DNA of 64,000 nucleotides from Butyrivibrio sp. (GTDB lineage Bacteria; Bacillota; Clostridia; Lachnospirales; Lachnospiraceae): NCBI GenBank assembly GCA_017615275.1, contig JAGAAO010000047.1, positions 161,397 to 225,396 of the forward strand, read 5' to 3'. Shown piece by piece: positions 1 to 8,513 of this stretch (position 1 is its first letter; each line of letters starts with the position of its first letter). The notes under the pieces were generated by a model. It saw only the letters and a program-made list of their open reading frames with translations, ran no database searches and was not told where the DNA came from. The position numbers and the translations under genes were made by a program.

Positions 1-20
1 AAGGGCTGCTATGGCAATAA
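1..20 (+). CDS. possible 3' end of an upstream gene (RadC-like?)
   Basis: Reading frame 3 gives GLLWQ followed by TAA at 18-20, just before the mreB ribosome binding site. In many Clostridia radC precedes mreB, and RadC proteins often end in a similar Gly-Leu-Leu tail. Five residues are too few to be sure. A second open frame ends with TGA at 32-34, so the true upstream frame is undecided. Confidence 0.25.
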
Positions 21-30
21 GGAGGAAATT

Positions 31-1035
31 TTGAGTAACATATTTGGAATTGATCTGGGAACCAGCAACATTAAGATTTACAACAGAGACGAAGACGGAC
101 TTTTTGTTGAGAAAAACATGATCGCCATCGAAAACAAGGTTAATGTTTTTGCATATGGCAATTCAGCATACGAGATGTATGAAAAAGCTCCGGATAAGAT
201 CAAGATCACTTATCCCTTAAACAGCGGAGTTATTGCTGACATTGAGAATATGGAGGCTCTGGTAAAGCTGTTTTTGACAGATCAGATGAAGGGTTCTGTT
301 AAGCCTTGCGAGGTTTATATTGCCGTTCCCAAGGATGTTACCGAAGTTGAGAGACGTGCTTTCCATGATCTTATCAATGATGCCGGAATCAAGGCTAAGA
401 AGATCATGATGGTAAAGAAGCCTTTGGCAGACGGACTCGGACTGGATGTTGACGTTATGAACTCACAGGGTGTTCTTGTGGTTAACGTAGGATATGACAC
501 AACTGAAATTTCAATCCTTTCACTCAGAGGAATCGTTGTCAGCAAGCTTATCAAGGTTGGTGGCAAGAAGTTCGATGAGTCAATAAGAAACGTTATCCGT
601 AAGGAATTCGGGCTTCTTATCGGAGAGAAGACATCAGAGAACGTTAAGATCTCACTTAAAGAGCTTGAGAAAGAGGGTAAGGATGCCGTTGTATACGGAA
701 GAGACATCGTTACCGGACTTCCTGTTGAGAGAATGATCCCTACAGATCTTCTTAACCAGGCTCTTGTAGAAAATTTTGACGCAATATTGGACAGCATAAA
801 AGCAACACTTGAAAAGACTCCTCCGGAGCTTGCTGCAGATATCTTTAAGCGTGGCCTTTACCTTACAGGCGGAGCTTCTCAGATATGTCATCTTGCTCAG
901 AGACTTTCAAACGGAGTCGGTCTTAATGTAAATATTGCAGAGAACCCTATTGGTTCGGTTGCATTGGGATTATCAAAGATCATCAAAGATGATCAGTACA
1001 AGGTGCTTGCTTACGGAATCGAAGAGGATAAATAA
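31..1035 (+). CDS. mreB: rod shape-determining protein MreB/Mbl
   Basis: Actin-like ATPase that forms membrane-bound filaments guiding lateral peptidoglycan synthesis. The 334-residue length is normal for MreB. Visible actin-fold motifs are the phosphate-1 loop FGIDLGTSNIKIY near the N-terminus, a phosphate-2 stretch NVGYDTTEISILS near residue 153, and the adenosine motif YLTGGASQI near residue 280. The start is TTG at 31, chosen because AAGGAGG ends six bases upstream. It is the first gene of a tight mreB-mreC-mreD-mrdA-rodA run, and the mreC ATG directly follows its stop. MreB and Mbl cannot be told apart from this sequence alone. Confidence 0.95.
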   Translation: MSNIFGIDLGTSNIKIYNRDEDGLFVEKNMIAIENKVNVFAYGNSAYEMYEKAPDKIKITYPLNSGVIADIENMEALVKLFLTDQMKGSVKPCEVYIAVPKDVTEVERRAFHDLINDAGIKAKKIMMVKKPLADGLGLDVDVMNSQGVLVVNVGYDTTEISILSLRGIVVSKLIKVGGKKFDESIRNVIRKEFGLLIGEKTSENVKISLKELEKEGKDAVVYGRDIVTGLPVERMIPTDLLNQALVENFDAILDSIKATLEKTPPELAADIFKRGLYLTGGASQICHLAQRLSNGVGLNVNIAENPIGSVALGLSKIIKDDQYKVLAYGIEEDK

Positions 1036-1944
1036 ATGAGTCCCATCATTAGGAGAACAGGAGAAGAGTTTACGATTCCAAGTAAATATCTTCTCTTAAT
1101 TTTATCGTTAGTGTCGTGCGCACTTATGATCATTACATTTAAAACAAGTTTGTTTACGGGTCCGTTGAACTCGTTTTCAGGTATTTTTATTGTGCCGTTT
1201 CAAAACGGTATTACTACAGTAGGAACTTATCTTAAGGATCAGTCGGATAAGCTTGCTGAGATCACCAGACTTCAGGATGAGAACGCAAGACTTAAGGACG
1301 AAGTTTCCAAGCTTACTATGGAGAACAGCGATCTTAAAAAGCAGCAGTACGACCTTACGGAGTTTCGTGAACTCAACGACCTTAAGGATCAGTACTCTGA
1401 TTATCGAAACAGCATGGTCGCTGCAAATGTGATCGGTAAAGAAGACGGAAACTGGTATCATTCGTTTATTATCGATAAGGGATCGGATGACGGCATTGAA
1501 GTTGACATGAATGTACTTGCCAACGGCGGACTTGTCGGAAGAGTTACAAATGTTGGCCCCAAGTGGGCGAGAGTGTTATCCATTATTTCGGATAATTCAT
1601 CTTTAGCCGCTGAAGACCGCTCGTCCAAATCCAGAAACATTCTTTTTGTACACGGAGACCTTAAGACTTATAAGGACGGTGTGATAACATTTTCCAAACT
1701 TAATGACATTGCAGATGAAGTTGCTGTCGGAGATGAGATCGTAACTTCAAATATCAGCGATAAATACCTTTCGGGTATTTTGGTTGGACACATTACCGAG
1801 ATCAAAAAGGATGCCGATAATCTCACCAAGGTTGGTAAGATCTCGCCGGTAGCTGATTTTGATCATTTAAATCTGGTGCTTGTTATTAAGGAGAAAAAAG
1901 AAGATCATTTAGATGACTATAAAAATCAAAAAAATAGTAATTAA
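1036..1944 (+). CDS. mreC: rod shape-determining protein MreC
   Basis: Bitopic membrane protein of the elongasome that links MreB to PBP2. The 302 residues show one membrane helix at about 17-35, a coiled coil at about 70-115 (repeated leucine, glutamate and lysine in TRLQDENARLKDEVSKL), and a C-terminal beta-rich MreC domain with the conserved Gly-Leu-Val-Gly-Arg-Val turn near residue 165. ATG follows the mreB stop without a gap, and the 3' end overlaps mreD by 32 bases, so the three are probably translationally coupled. Confidence 0.93.
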   Translation: MSPIIRRTGEEFTIPSKYLLLILSLVSCALMIITFKTSLFTGPLNSFSGIFIVPFQNGITTVGTYLKDQSDKLAEITRLQDENARLKDEVSKLTMENSDLKKQQYDLTEFRELNDLKDQYSDYRNSMVAANVIGKEDGNWYHSFIIDKGSDDGIEVDMNVLANGGLVGRVTNVGPKWARVLSIISDNSSLAAEDRSSKSRNILFVHGDLKTYKDGVITFSKLNDIADEVAVGDEIVTSNISDKYLSGILVGHITEIKKDADNLTKVGKISPVADFDHLNLVLVIKEKKEDHLDDYKNQKNSN

Positions 1945-2443
1945 TTTCATTTTGATAATCTTATCGTTTGTCTTGCAGACAACAGTTTTCAGAACATTGG
2001 ATTTCGGCGGAATCGCGCCGAATCTAATGCTTATTTTGGTTGCATCAAACGGTTTTATATGCGGCGATAAAGCGGGCATTTTGTCGGGCTTTTTTGCCGG
2101 GCTTTTGTCTGATATTTTATTCGGAACATATCTTGGATTTTATGCTTTGATCTACATGTATATCGGCTTTCTGGTCGGGAAGCTTCATGAGATTTTCTTC
2201 TCGCAGAACATCACAATACCGATAGTTGTTATTTCCATCATGGATTTTTTATATGGTTTTATCTGCTATGTGTTTATGTTCTTGCTGAGGGGAAGATTTG
2301 ATATCGGTTTTTATATGATGAACATAATTATTCCGGGTACTGTATATACCGCACTTATTGCGATATTTTATTATCCGATCATTCTGAAGATTAACAATAG
2401 GATTTTTGACGAGGAACAAAGGAGCGCGAAGAAGTTTGTTTGA
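1913..2443 (+). CDS. mreD: rod shape-determining protein MreD
   Basis: Small polytopic membrane protein of the elongasome. The 176 residues contain about five hydrophobic helices, and the order after mreC is diagnostic because MreD diverges strongly in sequence. A short basic N-terminus (MTIKIKK) precedes the first helix. It overlaps both neighbours: its start lies inside the mreC 3' end and its stop (TGA at 2441) lies just past the preferred mrdA start. Confidence 0.88.
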   Translation: MTIKIKKIVINFILIILSFVLQTTVFRTLDFGGIAPNLMLILVASNGFICGDKAGILSGFFAGLLSDILFGTYLGFYALIYMYIGFLVGKLHEIFFSQNITIPIVVISIMDFLYGFICYVFMFLLRGRFDIGFYMMNIIIPGTVYTALIAIFYYPIILKINNRIFDEEQRSAKKFV

Positions 2444-5384
2444 AAATATAAAAGAACGTTTTTTAAAGTTCATAACTTCCAGACAGGTTGCTCTGTGTGG
2501 TGCGCTGATATTGATGGCTTGTGTTTTGGTGATGCAGCTGTTTTCTTTGCAGATAGTTCACGGCGAAGAAAATTTCAACAAATTCAAGTTTAAAGTTGAA
2601 ACTAAAAGGAGTATTCCCGCAACACGCGGAAATATATACGATAGAAACGGAAATATTTTGGCGTGGGATACATCCGCAAGTTGTGTAACCATAACAGATG
2701 TCTTTAATGAAAATAAGAACAGTAAATTAAACGAGGTCCTTAATAAAACAATTGACATTATCGAAAAGAAGGGTGATGAAGTAGATCTCAACAACTTTGA
2801 TATCAGTCTGGATGAATCGGGGAAATTTGTATTTGCCAAGGAAAATCATCTTCCCTTTTTGCGTGATGTTTATCATAAAAAGAGGATTGAGGAGCTGTAC
2901 GATCCGGTAACAAAAGATGATAAGAGAGAATATACCGCGACTCAGGTAATAGACGATCTGTGTAAAGATTATAAGATTGGAACATATTTGTCTAAAGATG
3001 AAAAAGGCAAACCTACGAATTTTGTTCCCAGAATGAATTATTCGAACAAGAGAGTTCTTCAGCTTGTTGCCATCAGATATAATCTGAGTTCCAATTTATA
3101 TCAGAAGTATATTTCAACGACAATCTCATCAAACGTTAAGGATGTGACTGTTGCCGCAATACTGGAGAATCAGGACGTTCTGGAAGGTGTACAGATTGAA
3201 GATAAGAAGATAAGAAAATACGGTGAAGATGATTCGAAGTATTTTTCACATCTTCTTGGATATACCGGCTCTATTTCACAGAACGAACTCGACAGACTTC
3301 AGGATGAAGAACCTGATGTTTACGATAAAAATGATACGATTGGTCTGTCAGGTGTAGAAAAGCTGATGGAGAAGGAGCTCCGCGGAAAAAAAGGTTCGGA
3401 GACAATATATGTTGATAATATGGGAAGAGTAATCGAAAGATCGGATCCCATAGAGCCGGAAGTCGGAAATAATGTATACCTTACGATCGATAAGGACCTT
3501 ACGATTGCCTGCTATGACATTATTGAGCACGATCTTGCGAAGATTCTTACCGAGAAGATTAAGAATGTAAAGTTCTATAAGCATTCTGAGAAGCAAAATA
3601 ATTCCAGTGATATCGTAATACCTATTTATGACGTTTATTTTGCGCTGTTTGATAATAATTCAATTGATATAAAGCATTTGTCCGATCAGAATGCAAAGAC
3701 CAATGAAAAAGCCGTATATAATGCATTTCTTACCAAAAAGAAAGCTGTACTTGATCAGATCAGATATGAGCTTGTGGAAAAGAAAACATCATATGACGAA
3801 CTTTCTCCCGAATATAAGTGGTATATGTCCACTATTGCAAACATGCTGGTTAAAAAAGACGGTATTGTAAAGGGCAAACCTATTATAGGTATCGATGAAG
3901 ATGTCAAAGCAGATAAGATCTATAAGAAATGGGAAAACAGAGACGACCCTGAAAAAGCTGAGAAAGTCTCTCTTTCCGAATTTATTCAATATGCGATCTT
4001 AAACGGATGGACCAATACTTCGGGGCTTAAGAATATCGAAAGTCAGTATGCGGATTCGGAAGAGATTTACAATGGAATCGTAGACGCTATAATCGAGAAA
4101 CTTGACAATGCCGAAGAGAGCTTTGATTTTCAGAAGAGAATGTATAAGTACATGCTCCTTGATGAAAATATTTCCGGCGATCAGGTTTGTAATATTCTGC
4201 TCGAACAGAGCGAAGAATTCAAGAATAAGATTCCCGAGGAGGAACTTGACCTTTGGCTCAGAGGTGGAGAGTCACCTTATGAATTCCTGATGAAGAGAAT
4301 CAAAAATCTTGATATAACTCCCGCTGAGCTTGCGCTTGACCCGTGCACGGCTTCTATGGTAGTTACGGACGTCACTACCGGAGATGTACTTGCGCTTGTA
4401 TCGTACCCGGGGTATGACAACAATAAGATGGCTAACGGTGTAAATATCGAATATTATGCCAAGCTTAGCAGCGATAAAACTGAGCCGCTGTACAATCACG
4501 CAACACAGCAGCTTACTGCGCCGGGATCAACCTTTAAGATGGTCTCTGCTACAGCAGGACTTTCTGAAGGAATAATAAATACTTCTACGTCCGTACATTG
4601 TGGCGGTGTATTTAGCAAATTGTCCGACCATCCACCTTATTGTTGGAAGAGAGGCGGTCACGGTTCTTTGAATGTGACGGGTGGTATCAGAAATTCTTGT
4701 AACGTATTCTTTTATGACATAGGTTACAGACTAGCTTCACAGAGCGGTTATTATGCTTCGAAAGAAGGACTTGAAAGACTTAAGAAATATGCCGACCTGT
4801 ATGGTCTTACCGATACATCCGGAATCGGAATAGAAGAGAAACAACCCCAGTTCTCTGATGTTGATGCTGTTCGTTCGGCTATCGGTCAGGGTAGTCATAA
4901 CTATTCGACGGTCGGACTTGCAAGATATGTTACTACTGTTGCAAACAGCGGAACCTGTTACGATCTTAATCTTATAAAATGTACAAAGAAATCGAATGAT
5001 GATCTAATCAAAGACTATAAGGCTCAGGTCAGAAATACTGTTGATCTTCCTAAGGAGTATTGGGATGCAATCCATACAGGTATGCGCGGAGTGGTTTTGG
5101 ATAAGCCCTTTTATTCAAATCTCGGAGTAAACGTTGCGGGTAAAACCGGAACGGCAGAGGAAAGCAAATCCCGCCCCAACCACTCACTATTTGTATGTTA
5201 CGCGCCTTATGAGAATCCTAAGATTGCTGTGGCAACAAGAATCGCGCACGGTTATACATCAAGTTATGCGGCGCAGTTTACGAAGGACGCACTTGCATAT
5301 TACTTTGGACTTGCGGATCTTGAAGATGAGATATTGTCTGATTCTGCTAATGCATTGCAGGACGGCGCGACTTTCGGTGATTGA
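2436..5384 (+). CDS. mrdA: penicillin-binding protein 2 (peptidoglycan transpeptidase), long form
   Basis: Class B PBP that crosslinks side-wall peptidoglycan with RodA. One N-terminal membrane helix (VALCGALILMACVLVMQLF) precedes the dimerisation domain with the family motif TRGNIYDRNG. The transpeptidase domain has all three motifs: STFK (Ser codon at 4527), SCN, and KTGTAEE. I place the start at TTG 2436, which has AAGGAG at 2419-2424. An upstream in-frame TTG at 2406 lacks a good site. At 982 residues it is much longer than the usual 600-700. The extra length is a charged helical stretch of roughly 260 residues between the LTIDKDLT segment (about nt 3480) and the catalytic domain entry DVTTGDVLALVS (about nt 4370). 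Confidence 0.93.
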   Translation: MFENIKERFLKFITSRQVALCGALILMACVLVMQLFSLQIVHGEENFNKFKFKVETKRSIPATRGNIYDRNGNILAWDTSASCVTITDVFNENKNSKLNEVLNKTIDIIEKKGDEVDLNNFDISLDESGKFVFAKENHLPFLRDVYHKKRIEELYDPVTKDDKREYTATQVIDDLCKDYKIGTYLSKDEKGKPTNFVPRMNYSNKRVLQLVAIRYNLSSNLYQKYISTTISSNVKDVTVAAILENQDVLEGVQIEDKKIRKYGEDDSKYFSHLLGYTGSISQNELDRLQDEEPDVYDKNDTIGLSGVEKLMEKELRGKKGSETIYVDNMGRVIERSDPIEPEVGNNVYLTIDKDLTIACYDIIEHDLAKILTEKIKNVKFYKHSEKQNNSSDIVIPIYDVYFALFDNNSIDIKHLSDQNAKTNEKAVYNAFLTKKKAVLDQIRYELVEKKTSYDELSPEYKWYMSTIANMLVKKDGIVKGKPIIGIDEDVKADKIYKKWENRDDPEKAEKVSLSEFIQYAILNGWTNTSGLKNIESQYADSEEIYNGIVDAIIEKLDNAEESFDFQKRMYKYMLLDENISGDQVCNILLEQSEEFKNKIPEEELDLWLRGGESPYEFLMKRIKNLDITPAELALDPCTASMVVTDVTTGDVLALVSYPGYDNNKMANGVNIEYYAKLSSDKTEPLYNHATQQLTAPGSTFKMVSATAGLSEGIINTSTSVHCGGVFSKLSDHPPYCWKRGGHGSLNVTGGIRNSCNVFFYDIGYRLASQSGYYASKEGLERLKKYADLYGLTDTSGIGIEEKQPQFSDVDAVRSAIGQGSHNYSTVGLARYVTTVANSGTCYDLNLIKCTKKSNDDLIKDYKAQVRNTVDLPKEYWDAIHTGMRGVVLDKPFYSNLGVNVAGKTGTAEESKSRPNHSLFVCYAPYENPKIAVATRIAHGYTSSYAAQFTKDALAYYFGLADLEDEILSDSANALQDGATFGD

Positions 5385-5399
5385 TTTTGGGAGACTTAT

Positions 5400-6566
5400 A
5401 TGCTTAAGAATATGCTAAATAACATGTTGAATAACGTGTTAAAGAAATACAGGTTTTATAATTTCGACTTTTTGCTTGTTGCCATGGTCGTGGGACTCAC
5501 GATCTTTGGCACTATAGCGATCGGTATGACTGAGCGTTCTGAAGAACAGATAATCAGCCCCGCTATCAAGAAACAGATTGCGGGTATTGTGTTTTGCTTT
5601 TGTGTAATGCTGATAGTTTCACTTATCGATTACACATTTATACTGAATTTTTACATTGTCTTTTATATTGCAAATCTTGTTTTGTTGGCGCTTATTTTTA
5701 CACCTTTGGGAAAGGATGTTAACGGTGCAAGGCGTTGGATTATGCTGCCCGTAATAAACCGTTTTCAGCCTTCCGAGTCGGCTAAAATAATATTGATTTT
5801 ATTTTTCGCTCAGTTTATCATGAAATATAAGGATAAAGTAAAAAACATGGGCTTTATCCTTGTTTGCCTTTTATTATTGGGCATACCGGCTATTCTGATC
5901 AAAAAACAGCCCGATCTTTCGACATGCATCACGATTGTGATAATCCTTGGATGTATGTTGTTTGTTGCGGGAATTGATTGGAGGCTTGTCGCCGGTGTCC
6001 TTGTTGTCGGTATAATAGGTGTCACGCTTGTTATATATGCCGCAGGTCAAGGAAACAGTATGTTTTTGGCTGAATATCAGCAGACAAGAATTATGGCGTG
6101 GCTGCATCCTGAAGAGTATACTTCTTCAGCGGCCTTGCAGACCACTAATTCCAAGATGGCAATAGGTTCGGGACAGCTCACAGGTAAAGAGCAAAGTGAG
6201 ATTGTTTCGATACTTAATAGTGGATTCGTTTCGGAATCCGAGACGGACTTTATTTTTGCTGTTGTAGGAGAAGAGTTTGGATTTATAGGTGGATGCGGAG
6301 TTATCGCGTTTATTTTGTTGATCGCTATCAGGTGTTTTAGGATATCAATGATAGCAAGAGATAAAGCGGGTGAACTTTTTGCAACCGGAGTCGGTGCCTG
6401 GGTTGGATTTCAGGGGTTATTAAATATTGGCGTTGCTACCGGTGTTTTACCCAATACGGGACTTCCGCTTCCTTTCGTTAGTTCGGGACTTACATCGCTT
6501 TTATGTTTATACGTTGGGGTAGGTATTGTCTTGAATATTCGATTACAGAGCAACAAGTATATCTAG
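5400..6566 (+). CDS. rodA: RodA/FtsW/SpoVE-family peptidoglycan glycosyltransferase
   Basis: SEDS-family polymerase that extends glycan strands from lipid II with its partner PBP2. The 388 residues form about ten membrane helices. Family signatures are NGARRWI near residue 103, the proline-rich turn FQPSESAKI, and the C-terminal GVLPNTGLPLPFVSSGL. The position directly behind mrdA points to RodA rather than FtsW. The N-terminus contains a short repeated MLKNMLNNMLNNVLKK segment with several possible starts. The first ATG at 5400, after GGGAG at 5389-5393, is used here, but a later one is possible. Confidence 0.92.
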   Translation: MLKNMLNNMLNNVLKKYRFYNFDFLLVAMVVGLTIFGTIAIGMTERSEEQIISPAIKKQIAGIVFCFCVMLIVSLIDYTFILNFYIVFYIANLVLLALIFTPLGKDVNGARRWIMLPVINRFQPSESAKIILILFFAQFIMKYKDKVKNMGFILVCLLLLGIPAILIKKQPDLSTCITIVIILGCMLFVAGIDWRLVAGVLVVGIIGVTLVIYAAGQGNSMFLAEYQQTRIMAWLHPEEYTSSAALQTTNSKMAIGSGQLTGKEQSEIVSILNSGFVSESETDFIFAVVGEEFGFIGGCGVIAFILLIAIRCFRISMIARDKAGELFATGVGAWVGFQGLLNIGVATGVLPNTGLPLPFVSSGLTSLLCLYVGVGIVLNIRLQSNKYI

Positions 6567-6585
6567 GGGAGGTATCAAATTAGAT

Positions 6586-6981
6586 ATGAACATTGCGCTT
6601 ATCGCACATGATGCAAAAAAGAAGCTTATGCAGAATTTCTGCATAGCATACAGGGGTATATTAAGTAAAAACGATCTTTTTGCCACAGGTACAACCGGCA
6701 GACTTATAGAAGAAGTAACAAATCTTAATGTTCACAAATATCTTGCGGGACATTTGGGAGGCGCTCAGCAGCTCGGAGCTGCAATAGAACATAACGAGAT
6801 CGATCTTGTTATATTTTTGAGAGATGCTATTACGGCAAAATCTCACGAACCGAGTATCAGCAATGTCATGACACTTTGTGACATGCACAATATTCCGGTC
6901 GCTACAAACCTTGCTTCGGCTGAACTTCTTATCAAATCATTGGACAGAGGAGACCTTGAGTGGCGTGAAATGTATAAGTAA
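6586..6981 (+). CDS. mgsA: methylglyoxal synthase
   Basis: Converts dihydroxyacetone phosphate to methylglyoxal and phosphate, a bypass of lower glycolysis under phosphate limitation. The 131-residue length fits the family. Recognisable motifs are ALIAHDAKK at the N-terminus, the phosphate-binding TGTTG near residue 34, GHLGGAQQLG, and FLRDAITAKSHEP, which carries the catalytic Asp and His environment. A GGGGAGG site lies upstream of ATG 6586. It is cotranscribed with rodA, and its last 17 bases overlap the next gene. Confidence 0.96.
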   Translation: MNIALIAHDAKKKLMQNFCIAYRGILSKNDLFATGTTGRLIEEVTNLNVHKYLAGHLGGAQQLGAAIEHNEIDLVIFLRDAITAKSHEPSISNVMTLCDMHNIPVATNLASAELLIKSLDRGDLEWREMYK

Positions 6982-7936
6982 GCCTATTATTGGGGTTGTT
7001 ACAACTATAATGATGTTATCCGTCAGTATCTGCGGATGTTCGTCAGTTCCTTTTTCCGCCAAGTATTCTGTAGAGAAGTCTCCTGTAGATAACAGAGAGA
7101 ATCAGTATTTTCCGACATTTGCATCTGAGAAATGTGTTGTAAATGAGGATATTTCTACGGAATCAGGTTTTGAGATCAATGAGAAAGCAAGCGGCGGTCT
7201 TTTTGATCTTAACAATAAGAGGACTATATACGCAAAGAATGTAAATTTACAGGTCATGCCCGCAAGTTTAACCAAGGTCATGACCGCTTATGTTGCACTT
7301 AAATACGGAAAACTTGATCAGATGCTTACTGCTGATGAGAGTGTACTTATCGATGAGAGTGGTGCGCAGAAGATCGGGCTTGAAGTTGGAGATGAGATGA
7401 CTCTCGATCAGGCACTTCACCTTATGCTTATCTATTCGGCTAATGATGTTGCCAATCTGATCGCATCGAATATAGGCGGATCCATTGAGGGATTTGCCGA
7501 ACTTATGAACAAAGAAGCTGCTCTTTTGGGCGCAACCAGATCTCATTTTGTAAATCCGAACGGTCTTAATGCGGATGATCACTATGTTACTGCATACGAT
7601 CTGTATCTTATATTTGATGCGGCTATACAGTACGATACCTTTTCCGAGATCATCAATATGACTGAGTATTCGACGAATTATCAGAATGCAGCCGGTGAGA
7701 GCGTTGAAGTAACCAGGAAGAACACAAACGGTTTCCTTTCAGGCAATGCAACAGCGCCTTCGGGAGTTACCGTTATAGGAGGTAAGACAGGTACAACACA
7801 AGCAGCCGGACATTGCCTCATTTTGCTTGCAAAAGACAAAAACGGCAATCCGTACATCGCAGTAATCATGCGGGATGAGGACGGCGACAAGCTGTATTCC
7901 GACATGACGTCTCTGCTTGATGAAATCACTAAATGA
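6965..7936 (+). CDS. D-alanyl-D-alanine carboxypeptidase (lipoprotein, DacA/DacF type)
   Basis: Low-molecular-weight PBP that trims the terminal D-Ala from peptidoglycan stems. The active-site motifs are SLTK near residue 103, SAND as the SxN motif, and KTGTTQAAGHC. The start is set at GTG 6965 (VKCISKPIIG), with AGAGGAG at 6946-6952. This gives an N-terminal hydrophobic signal ending in SICGC, a plausible though imperfect lipobox, so the enzyme is probably a membrane-anchored lipoprotein of 323 residues. It overlaps mgsA by 17 bases and closes the elongation operon. Confidence 0.88.
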   Translation: MKCISKPIIGVVTTIMMLSVSICGCSSVPFSAKYSVEKSPVDNRENQYFPTFASEKCVVNEDISTESGFEINEKASGGLFDLNNKRTIYAKNVNLQVMPASLTKVMTAYVALKYGKLDQMLTADESVLIDESGAQKIGLEVGDEMTLDQALHLMLIYSANDVANLIASNIGGSIEGFAELMNKEAALLGATRSHFVNPNGLNADDHYVTAYDLYLIFDAAIQYDTFSEIINMTEYSTNYQNAAGESVEVTRKNTNGFLSGNATAPSGVTVIGGKTGTTQAAGHCLILLAKDKNGNPYIAVIMRDEDGDKLYSDMTSLLDEITK

Positions 7937-7938
7937 GG

Positions 7939-7967
7939 TTGTCTTTTACCCCCTAATATTTTATAAT
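7939..7967 (+). promoter_or_regulatory. sigma-A type promoter
   Basis: TTGTCT at 7939-7944 and TATAAT at 7962-7967 are separated by 17 bases, upstream of the P-loop miniprotein gene. The match to the vegetative consensus is good. Confidence 0.65.
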
Positions 7968-8008
7968 TAATTTATCAATAAAATACTTACTTGCGGGAGG
8001 GTATGCCG

Positions 8009-8428
8009 ATGGTTCAGTTAATTGTTGGGAAAAAAGGAAAAGGAAAGACCAAATGCTTATTGGACAAGGTTAACACCGAGGTAAAGAATGTTCTCGGCTC
8101 AATAGCCTTTCTCGATAAGAGTACCAAGCACATGTATGAACTAAACAATAAGATCCGTCTTATTGTCGTTTCGGAGTTTATGATCTCCAATTCTGATGAA
8201 TTCATTGGTTTTGTCAGTGGAATTATTTCTCAGGACCACGATCTCCAGCAGATGTATTTTGACAGTTTTTTGAAGATTTCCTGTCTTGAAGGAAAGGATA
8301 TTTCTCAGACTATCGATAAGCTTGAAAAGCTTGGCGAGAAGTTTAATATTGACTTTGTACTCAGTCTTTCAATGGATGAGTCTGAGCTTCCGGAAAGTGT
8401 TAAATCAAAGGTTGTTATTTCACTTTAA
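8009..8428 (+). CDS. P-loop ATP-binding miniprotein of unknown function
   Basis: A 139-residue protein with a Walker A-like N-terminus, VGKKGKGKTKCL, and no clear partner domain. The rest is a mixed alpha/beta chain with charged helices. ATG 8009 is preferred because GGGAGG at 7995-8000 sits eight bases upstream. The earlier in-frame TTG (7991) and ATG (8003) lie on or too close to that site. It has its own promoter and a hairpin behind it, so it is probably monocistronic. I do not recognise the family with confidence, and ATP or GTP binding is inferred only from the loop. Confidence 0.72.
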   Translation: MVQLIVGKKGKGKTKCLLDKVNTEVKNVLGSIAFLDKSTKHMYELNNKIRLIVVSEFMISNSDEFIGFVSGIISQDHDLQQMYFDSFLKISCLEGKDISQTIDKLEKLGEKFNIDFVLSLSMDESELPESVKSKVVISL

Positions 8429-8449
8429 TTTTTAAAGTATGAGATATAT

Positions 8450-8471
8450 AAGCCGCGGAATACCGCGGCTT
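8450..8471 (+). terminator. GC-rich hairpin, possible terminator
   Basis: AAGCCGCGG (8450-8458) pairs with CCGCGGCTT (8463-8471) around a four-base AATA loop. No proper T tract follows, so it may terminate inefficiently or protect the 3' end of the upstream mRNA. Confidence 0.5.
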
Positions 8472-8513
8472 AAGTTATGTAACAAATAATATTTCTTATG
8501 AAGGTTGTCAAAT

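Noticed and set aside
5400-5450. Repeated ATGCTAAATAACATGTTGAATAAC-like units as a regulatory repeat
   Set aside because: They encode the repetitive N-terminus of RodA in frame, with multiple candidate starts. No regulatory signal is needed to explain them.
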